This document shows, piece after piece, positions 53,176 through 62,190 of a stretch of DNA of 64,000 nucleotides. Below the pieces are notes generated by a model. It worked only from the letters and a program-made list of their open reading frames with translations, made no database searches and was not told where the DNA came from. Positions within the stretch are counted from its first letter, which is position 1; every line of letters starts with the position of its first letter. The stretch comes from Natronosalvus vescus (GTDB taxonomy: Archaea > Halobacteriota > Halobacteria > Halobacteriales > Natrialbaceae): contig NZ_CP099546.1 of the NCBI RefSeq assembly GCF_023973145.1, positions 2,232,001-2,296,000 on the forward strand, in the 5' to 3' direction. The position numbers and the translations under genes were made by a program.

Positions 53176-54363
53176 TCAGTTGGCCGGACGCGCCTCGCCC
53201 GCACCGCTCACGGCGCCACTCTCGCGAATAATGTTCATCGCGGTCATCAGATCAGTTCGCGTGATCAGTCCCACCAGGTCGCCGTGGCCGTCGATGACCA
53301 GCAGTCGACCGATATTGTCCTGTTGCATGCGCTCGAGTGCCGTCATCGCGTCGGCGTGGGGCTCGATCGTCTTTAACTCGGTACTCATCACGTCGGAGAC
53401 GGTAAACGCATCGCGCTCGACGGGTTTCACGTCACGGGCGTCCGAGAGGGTAACGAGGCCGACGAGATAGCCGTCGTCGAGAACGGGGTAGCCGGTGTGG
53501 CGCTCGCTGAACATCCGCTGGATGAGCGTCGCGATGGACGTCTCGGGGGCGACCGTGTGGAGGCTCCGAGCGGGGGTCATGATGTCGGAGACGGCGACTC
53601 CCTCGAAGGCGGCTTTCATCGTTACCTGCCGCGATTCGGTGGAGGCGGCGATGTAGACGAATAAGGCGACGAAGATGAGGAAGAAGTTGCTGAAGAGCCC
53701 GAAGATGGCCATGACGACGGCGAACAGTTTGCCGACGCTGGCTGCCTGCTGGGTGGCTTTCGCGTAGGGGCGGTTTCGCGCCAGCAAGGCGCGAAGGACA
53801 CGCCCACCGTCCATCGGGAACGCGGGAACCATGTTGAAAATCGCCAGGCCGACGTTCAGGATGGCCAGATAGCCGAGGACGAACAACGTTCCATCGATGA
53901 CTGCCTGGGAGGCGATCCCCTCGAGGGCGGTCGGCGTCACGAGAAACAGGCCGTAGGCGGCGACGCCGACGAGAATCGAGACGATCGGGCCGGCGATGGC
54001 GATGTTGAGTTCCTGTTTCCAGTCTTCGGGCATCTCCGAGAGGGCGGCGAGCCCACCCAGGAGCCAGAGGGTGATCGACTCGATGGGGAAGCCGTATCGC
54101 TGGGCGGTCAGCGAGTGGCCGAGTTCGTGGAAGACGACGCCCACGAACAGTCCGACCGCCGCTACCGTCCCGAGGATCCAGGGGGTGGATCCGCTGGCGA
54201 TGGCGTCACTCGAGATGCCCGCGTCCATGAACTCGTTCAGGACGCCGACGACGGGGACGATCTGGACGCCGATGAGGTAGGCGAAAAACGGGAGGACGAG
54301 CAGAAAGGTCAAATCGAGTTTGATTGGAATGCCGAACAGCGACCCGATCCGGAAACTCTTCAT
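53176..54363 (-). CDS. Site-2 protease (M50) with two CBS domains
   Basis: A 395-residue intramembrane metalloprotease. The zinc motif HELGH is at residues 79-83, and the second metal ligand lies in MVPAFPMDGGRVLRALLARN near 188. Six or so membrane helices form the core; the C-terminal third holds two CBS domains (about 258-310 and 320-375, with VSDIMTPARSLHTV and VSDVMSTELKTIEP). CBS pairs bind adenine nucleotides, so proteolysis may answer to energy charge. Related archaeal and bacterial proteins release membrane-bound regulators; the substrate here is unknown. Confidence 0.93.
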   Translation of the reverse strand: MKSFRIGSLFGIPIKLDLTFLLVLPFFAYLIGVQIVPVVGVLNEFMDAGISSDAIASGSTPWILGTVAAVGLFVGVVFHELGHSLTAQRYGFPIESITLWLLGGLAALSEMPEDWKQELNIAIAGPIVSILVGVAAYGLFLVTPTALEGIASQAVIDGTLFVLGYLAILNVGLAIFNMVPAFPMDGGRVLRALLARNRPYAKATQQAASVGKLFAVVMAIFGLFSNFFLIFVALFVYIAASTESRQVTMKAAFEGVAVSDIMTPARSLHTVAPETSIATLIQRMFSERHTGYPVLDDGYLVGLVTLSDARDVKPVERDAFTVSDVMSTELKTIEPHADAMTALERMQQDNIGRLLVIDGHGDLVGLITRTDLMTAMNIIRESGAVSGAGEARPAN

Positions 54364-54446
54364 GTCGGTGCATAGCGGGGGAATCCTCTTAAACGCGATG
54401 TCGTCTCACCGCTCGTGAACGGCTGGCGAACTACCAGTCCAGCGCG

Positions 54447-54532
54447 CTATAGTAGCCACTGCAAGTCAATGCACACCTGATCGCCAGATGCATCGGCGAT
54501 CAGTGTGTAAATCGTTGCAGTTGTTACTATAT
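54447..54532. repeat. 86-bp imperfect palindrome between divergent genes
   Basis: Outer arms ctatagtagccactgcaa and ttgcagttgttactatat are inverted with few mismatches. An inner perfect stem, tgatcgcc / ggcgatca, encloses the core gatgcatc. Together they make a long cruciform or RNA hairpin upstream of rpl10e. Confidence 0.85.
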
Positions 54533-54605
54533 GTTCCTCGAGTCGCCCACACCGACGGTTCGAAGCCTTTATTCCCGCGGTGGGCTTCGTTCCCAACAAG
54601 TAACC

Positions 54606-55136
54606 ATGTCCGACAAACCCGCCTCAATGTATCGGAAGATCGACAAGCCGGCCTACACGCGCCGTGAATACATCACCGGGATTCCGGGCTCGAAGATCGC
54701 CCAGCACAAGATGGGCGACACCAGCGCGGAACCCGAGGACTACCCCGTCCAGATCAGCCTTGTCGCCGACGAGGAGTGCCAGATCCGTCACGGCAGCCTC
54801 GAGGCATCGCGCCTGTCGGCCAACCGCCACATGATCAAAAACGCCGGGGAGTTCCAGTACAAGATGATTCTCCGGAAGTTCCCCCACCAGGTGCTGCGCG
54901 AGAACAAGCAGGCGACCGGTGCGGGTGCAGACCGTGTTTCCGACGGGATGCGCCAGTCGTTCGGGAAGATCGTCGGCACCGCCGCCCGCGTCCAGAAGGG
55001 CGACCGCATCTTCACCGTCTGGTGTGACGTCGACGACGCCGCCTTCGCGAAGGATGCGTTCCGCCGTGCGTACAACAAGATTACGCCACCGTGTCGGATC
55101 GTCGTCGAGCGCGGCGAAGAACAGCTCATTTCCTGA
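54606..55136 (+). CDS. rpl10e: 50S ribosomal protein L10e (uL16)
   Basis: The start at 54606 ([23 protein letters not shown]) gives 176 residues. This is the archaeal and eukaryotic L10e/uL16 protein near the peptidyl-transferase centre, needed for a functional large subunit. The block [27 protein letters not shown] is the conserved loop. A ctttatt TATA-like box lies about 35-40 nt upstream. It is transcribed alone, away from the other ribosomal clusters. Confidence 0.97.
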   Translation: MSDKPASMYRKIDKPAYTRREYITGIPGSKIAQHKMGDTSAEPEDYPVQISLVADEECQIRHGSLEASRLSANRHMIKNAGEFQYKMILRKFPHQVLRENKQATGAGADRVSDGMRQSFGKIVGTAARVQKGDRIFTVWCDVDDAAFAKDAFRRAYNKITPPCRIVVERGEEQLIS

Positions 55137-55407
55137 GTTCTGTACACGGTTCATGCCCGTTTCGACGTTTCTTCTCCCGTAGCAACTGGTTTCGCTTGCC
55201 GTCACCCTCGAGTTCGAGATGGCGGACGCCTCGAGATTTCGATCGCCAGACGAATCCGAATCCCAATTTGCTCGACCCACCTCATAGGGGATCGTTGTCG
55301 TCACGTACCGACGTTTCCCGACTCGGGATTGGGCAAACGGTAATACATTGGTACAACGATCCCTATCAGACGCTGGCTCTTTTACCCTGACCCACCCAGT
55401 GGTCGGT

Positions 55408-56274
55408 ATGATCGACCTCGCCGTCGCCAACCGCAAGGCGACATTCGAGCGCATGCGCGAGCCACTCGCAGAGCGCGGGATCACCTGTCATCACGTGCCG
55501 GTACGCGAGCGAACGGTCTCACTCGAGAACCCGCCCTGGAACCCGGACGACTACGACGTCGGGTTCGTCTATCCCGGTCGACTGATGGAAGGCGGCGTCG
55601 CCGACGCATTACTCGAGCTATCGTGGCTCAACGGGCTCGAGGCCGTCGTCACCTCCCGAAACAAGGCGGGCGTCCTCGCGCGCCTCGGGAGGTCGGGGGT
55701 GCCGACGCCCGAATCGGTGTACGTCTCCAATCCAGTCGACGACGCGGAACTGATGCGGGCGTTCGACCGATTCGAGCCGCCGGTCGTCGTCAAGCCGAAC
55801 TCGACGACTCGCGGCGTCGGCGTCGCGAAAGCCCACGACCTCGACTCGTTCCTCGGAATCTGTGAGTACCTCTCGCTGGTACACGATTACCGGGCGACCG
55901 GCGACAAGTCCTTCCTCGTTCAGGCGTACGTCCCCGGGGCGACAGACTATCGCGTGATGGTACTCGAGGGCGAGTACGTCGGCGCAGTCGAACGGCGACT
56001 GCCCGCCGACGCCCGGGCCGACGGGCGGTGGAAACACAACGTCCATCGGGGTGCGGAGGCGACCGGCGTCGGCCTCCCCGACCGTATTCGCGAGGTCGCC
56101 CTCGAGGCAGCCGACGCGCTCGATATTCCGTTCGTCGGCGTCGACCTCCTCGTCTCGCAATCGGGCGAGGTGGTCGTCAACGAGACCAACGCCCGGCCGA
56201 CCATCGACGCCGCCACGAAGTACGAACCCGGATTCTACGATCGGCTGGCAGCGGCGCTCGAGTCCCGGGTGTAG
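55408..56274 (+). CDS. ATP-grasp ligase, RimK-like
   Basis: The ATG at 55408 gives 288 residues with the ATP-grasp fold. Nucleotide-binding residues are visible in PPVVVKPNSTTRGVGVAKAHD and QAYVPGATDYRVMVLEGEYVGAVERR; the metal ligands are in VNETNARPTID. RimK-like enzymes add glutamate or other amino acids, for instance to coenzyme F420, ribosomal protein S6 or LysW carriers. No partner gene is adjacent, so the acceptor is unknown. Confidence 0.88.
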   Translation: MIDLAVANRKATFERMREPLAERGITCHHVPVRERTVSLENPPWNPDDYDVGFVYPGRLMEGGVADALLELSWLNGLEAVVTSRNKAGVLARLGRSGVPTPESVYVSNPVDDAELMRAFDRFEPPVVVKPNSTTRGVGVAKAHDLDSFLGICEYLSLVHDYRATGDKSFLVQAYVPGATDYRVMVLEGEYVGAVERRLPADARADGRWKHNVHRGAEATGVGLPDRIREVALEAADALDIPFVGVDLLVSQSGEVVVNETNARPTIDAATKYEPGFYDRLAAALESRV

Positions 56275-56475
56275 TGCCGATCCGCTGGCGGCGCTCGTGT
56301 CTCGCATGCAGCGAGGGTGTCGGACTCGAAACGGATCGTTGAAAATAGCCTTGCGAGGATGGGGTGAGCGTTTATCGGACTGGTTATGGGCTAGCGAATG
56401 TGCTGCCCGTGCTGTTCGCGTCGGGGGCTGTCGGTCTGCACCGACGGATTCCGAACAGCAGCTGCTCTCAACACC

Positions 56476-58725
56476 ATGTCTGACGACGATCCACCCTTCG
56501 AACCCGAACCCGACGAATCGAACGACGAAACACACGCGACCGACGGCGGCTCGGATTCCGGATCCGGAACCAGCGGCGACGACGCCGGCGAGGATCGAAA
56601 ACAGGAACAACTCGATTCGGCACGCGAAAATCCCGAGGGCGAACAGCTGACGTCCGACCACGGGGTCAAGATTAGCGACACCGACAACTCCCTGAAGGCG
56701 GGCGAGCGCGGCCCGACCATCATGGAGGACTTCCACTTCCGGGAGAAGATGACCCAGTTCGACCACGAGTCGATCCCCGAACGGGTCGTCCACGCCCGCG
56801 GGACGGGCGCCCACGGCTACTTCCAGCCCTACGAGGATCCCGACCTCGGCGACGAATACGACGATCTCGAGGAGGTGACGAAGGCGACGGTGCTGACCAA
56901 TTCCGACCAGAAGACACCCGTCTTCGTTCGCTTTTCGACGGTCGTCGGCTCCCGGGGCTCGTCCGACACCGTCCGGGACGTTCGGGGCTTCGCGACGAAG
57001 TTCTATACCGAGGAGGGCAACTGGGATCTCGTCGGGAACAACATGCCACCCTTCTTTATCCAGGACGCGATGGAGTTCCCCGACCTGGTTCACGCGATCA
57101 AGCCCGAACCCGACGACGGGATACCCCAGGCATCAGCCGCCCACGACACCTTCTGGGACTTCGCCTCGCTCAAACCGGAAATCACGCACATGATCATGTG
57201 GGTGCTCTCCGGGCGTGCGCTCCCTCGAGCGTACCGCATGATGCAGGGCTTCGGCGTTCACACGTTCCGGCTGGTCAACGACGACGGCGAGTCGGTGTTC
57301 GTCAAGTTCCACTGGACGCCCAAGCTCGGCACCCACCAGCTGGTCTGGGACGAGACCACGAAGCTCTGGGGGAAGAGTTCGGACTTCAACCGGAAGGGTC
57401 TCTACGACGTGATCGAGGAGGGATACGAACCCGAGTGGGAACTGGGCGTCCAGCTCTTCGACGAAGAGCGGGCCGAGGCGTTCGACTTCGACGTCCTCGA
57501 CCCGACGAAGCTCGTTCCCGAGACCGAAGTTCCGGTACGGCCAATCGGGAGGATGGTACTCAACGAGACGCCCGACAACTTCTTCGCGGAGGTCGAGCAG
57601 GTCGCGTTCCACCCGGGCAACGTCGTCCCCGGCATCGACTTCTCGAACGACCCCCTGCTCCAGGGGCGGCTGTTCTCCTACCAGGACACCCAGCTCAACC
57701 GATTCAACAGCGCCAACTGGGACGAGATCCCGATCAACCGGCCGATCACCGAGCGACACAACAACCAGCGCGCCGGCTTCATGCGCCAGGAGATCAACGA
57801 GGGGAAGGTATCCTACAAGCCGAATTCGATCGGCGACGACGACCCACAGGAGGTTCCCGAGGAGGAAGGCGGCTACGAGCACTACGCCGAGAAGGTAGAC
57901 GGGAAGAAGATCCGCAACCGCAGCGAGAGCTTCGAGGATCACTTCACGCAGGCGCGGCTGTTCTGGAATTCGATGAGCGAACCCGAAAAGCAGAACATCG
58001 TCGACGCCGCCCACTTCGAACTCGGCAAGGTCGACCGGACGGAGATTCGCGAGCGGATGGTGTACGATCTCTTCAACAACGTCGACCACGAGTTCGCCAA
58101 ACGGGTCGCCGAGGGGATCGGCGTCGACCCACCTTCGGAACCCGGCGACGAGATGCCGACCCACGACCGAGAGGATCCGTCGCTCAGCATGGAGAACCGC
58201 ACGCCAGACACGATCGAAACCCGCAAGATCGCCGTGCTACTCGACGACGGGTTCGACGACGAGCACGTCTCGACGCTCCGGTCGGCGCTCGAGGAGGAGG
58301 GCGCTCGAGTCAAGATCATTTCGAGGATCCTCGGCGAGAAGTCGGGAGCCGACGGCGAGACGGTCGATCCCGACCAGCACCACGTCGCGGCGGCTTCGGT
58401 CGCCTTCGACGCGGTCGTCGTCCCCGGCGGGAGCGAGAGCGTCGACGCCCTGCTCGAGCAGGGCCACGCCAGGCAGTTCGTCGCCGAGGCGTTCAAACAC
58501 AAGAAGCCGATCGCGGCCCTCGGCGAGGGGATCGATCTCCTCGAGGCGGTCGAACTGCCCGAGGTGGCGCTCGCTGGCGATGGCGACGCCGACGCCGTAG
58601 CCGTCGACCAGGGCGTCGTAACGAGTCGATCCGCTGACGACCTGGAGGCGTTCACCGAGGCATTCGTCGAGGCGATCGCCGCTCACCGCCACTGGGAACG
58701 CAGCGTGAAGGGAGTGTCCGCGTAG
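56476..58725 (+). CDS. katE: Large-subunit catalase (HPII type) with C-terminal DJ-1/PfpI domain
   Basis: The ATG at 56476 gives 749 residues, the size of E. coli HPII. The N-terminal 75 residues are a very acidic extension. The heme catalase core follows: catalytic His106 in VVHARGTGAHG, the Asn in LVGNNMPPFF and the proximal heme ligand Tyr402 in RLFSYQDTQ. The last 170 residues (RKIAVLLDDGFDDEH onward) are a class I glutaminase-like, DJ-1 fold domain that caps clade 2 catalases and lacks the usual nucleophile Cys. It breaks down H2O2. Transcribed alone. Confidence 0.96.
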   Translation: MSDDDPPFEPEPDESNDETHATDGGSDSGSGTSGDDAGEDRKQEQLDSARENPEGEQLTSDHGVKISDTDNSLKAGERGPTIMEDFHFREKMTQFDHESIPERVVHARGTGAHGYFQPYEDPDLGDEYDDLEEVTKATVLTNSDQKTPVFVRFSTVVGSRGSSDTVRDVRGFATKFYTEEGNWDLVGNNMPPFFIQDAMEFPDLVHAIKPEPDDGIPQASAAHDTFWDFASLKPEITHMIMWVLSGRALPRAYRMMQGFGVHTFRLVNDDGESVFVKFHWTPKLGTHQLVWDETTKLWGKSSDFNRKGLYDVIEEGYEPEWELGVQLFDEERAEAFDFDVLDPTKLVPETEVPVRPIGRMVLNETPDNFFAEVEQVAFHPGNVVPGIDFSNDPLLQGRLFSYQDTQLNRFNSANWDEIPINRPITERHNNQRAGFMRQEINEGKVSYKPNSIGDDDPQEVPEEEGGYEHYAEKVDGKKIRNRSESFEDHFTQARLFWNSMSEPEKQNIVDAAHFELGKVDRTEIRERMVYDLFNNVDHEFAKRVAEGIGVDPPSEPGDEMPTHDREDPSLSMENRTPDTIETRKIAVLLDDGFDDEHVSTLRSALEEEGARVKIISRILGEKSGADGETVDPDQHHVAAASVAFDAVVVPGGSESVDALLEQGHARQFVAEAFKHKKPIAALGEGIDLLEAVELPEVALAGDGDADAVAVDQGVVTSRSADDLEAFTEAFVEAIAAHRHWERSVKGVSA

Positions 58726-58770
58726 GGATTCCACTCCGAGTGAGCAGGATCCACAATTTTCGAATTCGAC

Positions 58771-59397
58771 TCACTCTCGAGCGGCCGCGACGATCCGGTC
58801 GGTGTCCGCGACCGTCGCGAACTCGCGGTGGAGGTGTGCGAGGGCGAGTCGGTGGCTCGTCTCGGCGTCGTAGGTCGTGCCGTCGTAGCCCGTCCGATCG
58901 AACGCCGCGGTCGCGTCGGCGGCGACGATCGGGTCGAACCCGTGATTCTCCGCCATCCGGGTCGTCGTCGAGACGCAGTGGTCGGTCGTCAGGCCGCAGA
59001 CGACGAGCGTCCGCACGTCCCGCTCGCGCAGCCAGGCCTCGAGGTCGGTGCCGACGAACGCCCCGTTGACCTGCTTTTCGATAACGTGTTCGCCCGCCAC
59101 CGGTTCCCCGACGGGTTTGAACGCGAAACCGGGTTGATCCGGTCGTAACGGCGACTCGGGCTCAGTCGAAGCGTGTCGAACGTGAACGATCGGGCGTTCC
59201 GTCTCCCGCCAGGCGGTGAGCAGGTCACTGATCCGCGACTCGGCGTCGGGGTTGTTTCGCTCGCCCCAGGTCGGGTCGTCGAACCCACACTGTACGTCGA
59301 CGAGGAGCAGGGCCGCCGTCGGTGGCAGTCGCGACTCGAGGCCGCGCTTGTTCCCGTCTCTCGGTTCGTGGCCTTCCGCTGGACGCTGGCTTTCCAT
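58771..59397 (-). CDS. Isochorismatase family hydrolase (nicotinamidase-like)
   Basis: The ATG at 59397 gives 208 residues; another at 59430 is possible. The triad of the family is present: Asp in [10 protein letters not shown], Lys in [13 protein letters not shown] and the nucleophile Cys in [16 protein letters not shown]. Such enzymes hydrolyse isochorismate, nicotinamide, peroxyureidoacrylate or related amides, and the sequence does not decide. The first 25 residues are charged and probably disordered. Convergent with katE. Confidence 0.9.
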   Translation of the reverse strand: MESQRPAEGHEPRDGNKRGLESRLPPTAALLLVDVQCGFDDPTWGERNNPDAESRISDLLTAWRETERPIVHVRHASTEPESPLRPDQPGFAFKPVGEPVAGEHVIEKQVNGAFVGTDLEAWLRERDVRTLVVCGLTTDHCVSTTTRMAENHGFDPIVAADATAAFDRTGYDGTTYDAETSHRLALAHLHREFATVADTDRIVAAARE

Positions 59398-59530
59398 CCT
59401 CGAGCGTGGCTCCCGACTCGCGTCGTCCATGCGAGTCGATTGGTCTCGAGCGCGTTGAACGCTTCGGCGTGGCGACTCGGCCGAACAGGTCGTCGTCCTC
59501 GCTTCGAAATGTGAACGCATCGACCCCCGC

Positions 59531-59623
59531 CTCGAGCGATGACGTGTCGACCCGCTTCGAGACGTGAGCGTGACCGCCTCGTCTCGAGACGTGAGCGTGT
59601 CAATCCACCTCGAGACGCGCGTG
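59531..59623. repeat. 26-27-bp tandem repeat, four degenerate copies
   Basis: The motif tcgagacgtgagcgtg or a near copy starts at about 59531, 59557, 59584 and 59610. It lies in the region upstream of both the isochorismatase and the DUF373 gene, where iterated sites could bind a regulator. Confidence 0.8.
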
Positions 59624-59678
59624 CCACAGGGTAGCAATCCCAGAAGACGGAAATACCGAGCGGTGTAACAGTGAGACG

Positions 59679-60776
59679 ATGCTGTTGGTCTTGTGTGTCG
59701 ACCTCGACGACGACCTGGGTCGGAAGACCGGTTTCTCGACGCCCGTCATCGGTCGCGAGCCGGTCAGAGAGGCAGCCGTCGCGCTCGCCACTGCCGACCC
59801 CGAGGACTCCGACGTGAACGTCCTCTTTCAGGGGCTGCACATCTACGACGACCTCGATAGCCGCGACGAGAGCGTCGAGGTCGCCGTCGTGACCGGCCTC
59901 GAGGGCTCGGACGTCAAGGCCAACCGGAAGGTCGGCGAGGAGGTCGACACGGTGCTCGCGAGTCTGACGACCGGCGAGGACGTTACCGCGTTGGTCGTCA
60001 CCGACGGCGCACAGGACGAATCCGTGGTGCCGATCATCCGCTCGCGCGTGCCGATCGACGGCGTTCGCCGCGTCGTCGTCCGCCAGGCACAGAACCTCGA
60101 GTCGATGTACTACACGATCAAGCAGGTGCTCGCCGACCCAGAGACGCGGGGAACCATCCTGATTCCGATCGGAATTCTGTTGCTCGTCTACCCGCTCGCG
60201 TTACTCGGTAGCCTGTTCGACCTGCCGGGTCTGATGCTCGGAATGACGTCTGCACTGCTCGGCCTCTATCTCATCTCGCGCGGCCTCGGCCTGGGCGAAC
60301 ACCTCGACGACTCCGTCGAGCGCCTTCGACTCTCGCTGTACGCCGGTCGGATGACCCTCATCGCCTACGTCGTTGCCGCGACGCTGATCGTTCTCGGCAC
60401 CGTCAGCGGACTCAACACGCTCGAGACCTATCAGGAGGGATCCGGCGACCTCGGCCCGCCGCTCATGTTGGCGGCGTTCGTCGTCGGCTCCATTCAGTGG
60501 TTTGCGGCCGCCGGAATCACGACCAGTCTCGGTCAGATCACCGACGAGTACATCTCCGGCGGCCTCGAGTGGCGCTACCTCAATGCCCCCTTCTACGTCG
60601 TCGCGATGGCAGTCGTCCTCCACGCCGTTAGCGCCTTCTTCCTCGACGAGGTGGCACTCGCGTACCTCGCGACGGCGCTGACGGGCGGCACGCTGCTCGG
60701 GATCGTGAGTACGCTCACGTTCGCGGTCGCGGAGTCCCGGCTCTCGGACGGTGCGCACCGTGCTGATAGCGCCTGA
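59679..60776 (+). CDS. DUF373 family membrane protein
   Basis: A 365-residue protein. The soluble N-terminal domain (1-145) begins [26 protein letters not shown], the DUF373 signature, with a Rossmann-like alternation. About six to seven membrane helices follow. The family is confined to archaea and its function is unknown; the acidic DLDDD cluster and the [11 protein letters not shown] loop hint at nucleotide or metal binding. Divergent from the isochorismatase. Confidence 0.9.
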   Translation: MLLVLCVDLDDDLGRKTGFSTPVIGREPVREAAVALATADPEDSDVNVLFQGLHIYDDLDSRDESVEVAVVTGLEGSDVKANRKVGEEVDTVLASLTTGEDVTALVVTDGAQDESVVPIIRSRVPIDGVRRVVVRQAQNLESMYYTIKQVLADPETRGTILIPIGILLLVYPLALLGSLFDLPGLMLGMTSALLGLYLISRGLGLGEHLDDSVERLRLSLYAGRMTLIAYVVAATLIVLGTVSGLNTLETYQEGSGDLGPPLMLAAFVVGSIQWFAAAGITTSLGQITDEYISGGLEWRYLNAPFYVVAMAVVLHAVSAFFLDEVALAYLATALTGGTLLGIVSTLTFAVAESRLSDGAHRADSA

Positions 60777-60824
60777 GACGTGTCTCGGTGCTGGTTTTCC
60801 GACGACATTTGAGGTACCGCCTGT

Positions 60825-61667
60825 TCAGCGCTCGCGCTCGACCACGAACTCCGCGAGCTCGAGGAGGTAGGCTTTCGCTTCGGTGTCGGTGACGTCGACG
60901 GTCTCGAGGGCGTCGATGGCCCGGTCGGCCTCCATGCGGGCGCGTTCGTTCGCTTCGGCCGGCGTGAGGTCGGTCACCTGGACGAGCGAGGGGCGATCCA
61001 TCTCGGCGTCGTGACCGGTCGGTTTTCCGAGCGATTCCGGATCGGCGACGGCGTCGAGGACGTCGTCCCGGATCTGGAAGGCGACACCGACCCGTTCGGC
61101 GTACTCGCCGAGGGACTCTACGGTGAAGGTGTCCGCGCCGGCGGCGATCGCGCCGAGTTCGGCGGCCGCCCGGAACAGCGCGCCGGTCTTTCGGCGGGCT
61201 AGGGTCATGTACTCCGCCTCGGTTTCGGGTTTCGCCTCGAGTTCGGTTGCCTCGCCGACGCCGAGTTCGACCATCGCCTCGGCGACGACCTGCATCGCGG
61301 CGGGATCGGTCGAGAAGAGGGCGAACGCCTCCCCGAGAAGACCGTCGCTGGCGACGATGGCCGGCCCGTAGCCGAACTCGGCCCAGGCGCTCGTCGTGCC
61401 CCGGCGGAGCGCGGATCGGTCGATGATGTCGTCGATGACGAGCGAGGCCGTGTGGACGAGTTCGATGCCGACGCCGAAGTCGACGGCGTCCTCGGCGTCG
61501 CCGCCGACCGTCTCACAGGCCAGCAGGGTCACCGTCGGGCGGACGCGCTTGCCTCCCGAGAGCGCGACGTGTCGGACGTCGTCGCTGAGGGCATCGGGTT
61601 CGATCCCGTCGACGACCTCGACGAGTCGCGCCTCGATGAGCGCCCGACGGTGCTCCAGCAGTTCCAT
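60825..61667 (-). CDS. idsA: Geranylgeranyl/farnesyl diphosphate synthase
   Basis: A 280-residue trans-isoprenyl diphosphate synthase that builds the C20 or C25 chains of archaeal membrane lipids from IPP and DMAPP. The first aspartate-rich motif is DDIID at residues 79-83 and the second is IRDDVLD near 200; SGGKRVRPTV binds the IPP phosphate. Chain length depends on the residues before the first motif (HTASLVI here), with no bulky aromatic stop at the nearest position. It is a single gene. The product C20 versus C25 is not certain. Confidence 0.94.
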   Translation of the reverse strand: MELLEHRRALIEARLVEVVDGIEPDALSDDVRHVALSGGKRVRPTVTLLACETVGGDAEDAVDFGVGIELVHTASLVIDDIIDRSALRRGTTSAWAEFGYGPAIVASDGLLGEAFALFSTDPAAMQVVAEAMVELGVGEATELEAKPETEAEYMTLARRKTGALFRAAAELGAIAAGADTFTVESLGEYAERVGVAFQIRDDVLDAVADPESLGKPTGHDAEMDRPSLVQVTDLTPAEANERARMEADRAIDALETVDVTDTEAKAYLLELAEFVVERER

Positions 61668-61725
61668 TGCCAGCGCTTAGAACGGGGTTCAAAAGTAGGT
61701 GACGGTTGCCGATCCATCGGTGCGC

Positions 61726-62079
61726 CTACAGCGAGCGAGCGTAGCCACAACTCGGGCAGTGAATCGCGTTGGCGGTCACCAGGAGATGGCTCCGGTCACA
61801 CCGGTTGCACGGACTGCCAACGGAGACGCCGCTTGCCCGAGCCAGCCCGGTGACCGTGTTCAGCAGCCGTTTCTGGCGGCGTTCGGCCGCCTCGAGGCGG
61901 CCACGGAGGGTCTCGAGTTCGCGCTGGGTCGCCCGTGCGTGTGTCCAGTCTGCAGTTGCCTGCCGTGAGTGGGACTGCGGTCGTGGCTCCGTCTGTGCCC
62001 GCGATTGGCTCGTCTGGCGCTGTCGCTCCCACTGTCGAGCCCAGTCTCGCTCGGATTGGTGGTGTGTTCGCGGTTGCAT
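61726..62079 (-). CDS. Zinc-ribbon protein with coiled coil
   Basis: A 117-residue protein. The first 50 residues are Gln/Arg/Ser-rich, then a coiled coil (about 50-75), then a four-cysteine zinc ribbon (CNRC near 91-94 and CPSC near 108-111). The positive N-terminus is unusual in a halophile and suggests nucleic-acid binding. It lies upstream of idsA on the same strand with a gap of about 58 nt, so co-transcription is possible. I do not recognise a named family. Confidence 0.7.
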   Translation of the reverse strand: MQPRTHHQSERDWARQWERQRQTSQSRAQTEPRPQSHSRQATADWTHARATQRELETLRGRLEAAERRQKRLLNTVTGLARASGVSVGSPCNRCDRSHLLVTANAIHCPSCGYARSL

Positions 62080-62190
62080 ACGGAACCTAGGCGTCCCACG
62101 GAGAAAACCTGCGTGACGGCTTTAATGACATGACACCGGCGGTGTATCCGGATTCGGAACGATCATTCACCTGGGGTCGAAAGCGACCCC

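Noticed and set aside
52828-53376. 182-codon frame at the end of the AT-rich patch
   Set aside because: It runs into the S2P gene on the other strand, has no homologous motif and lacks acidic bias.
59531-59623. 26-27-bp iterations as a CRISPR array
   Set aside because: The similar part is half of each unit and the remaining 10 nt are too short to be spacers.
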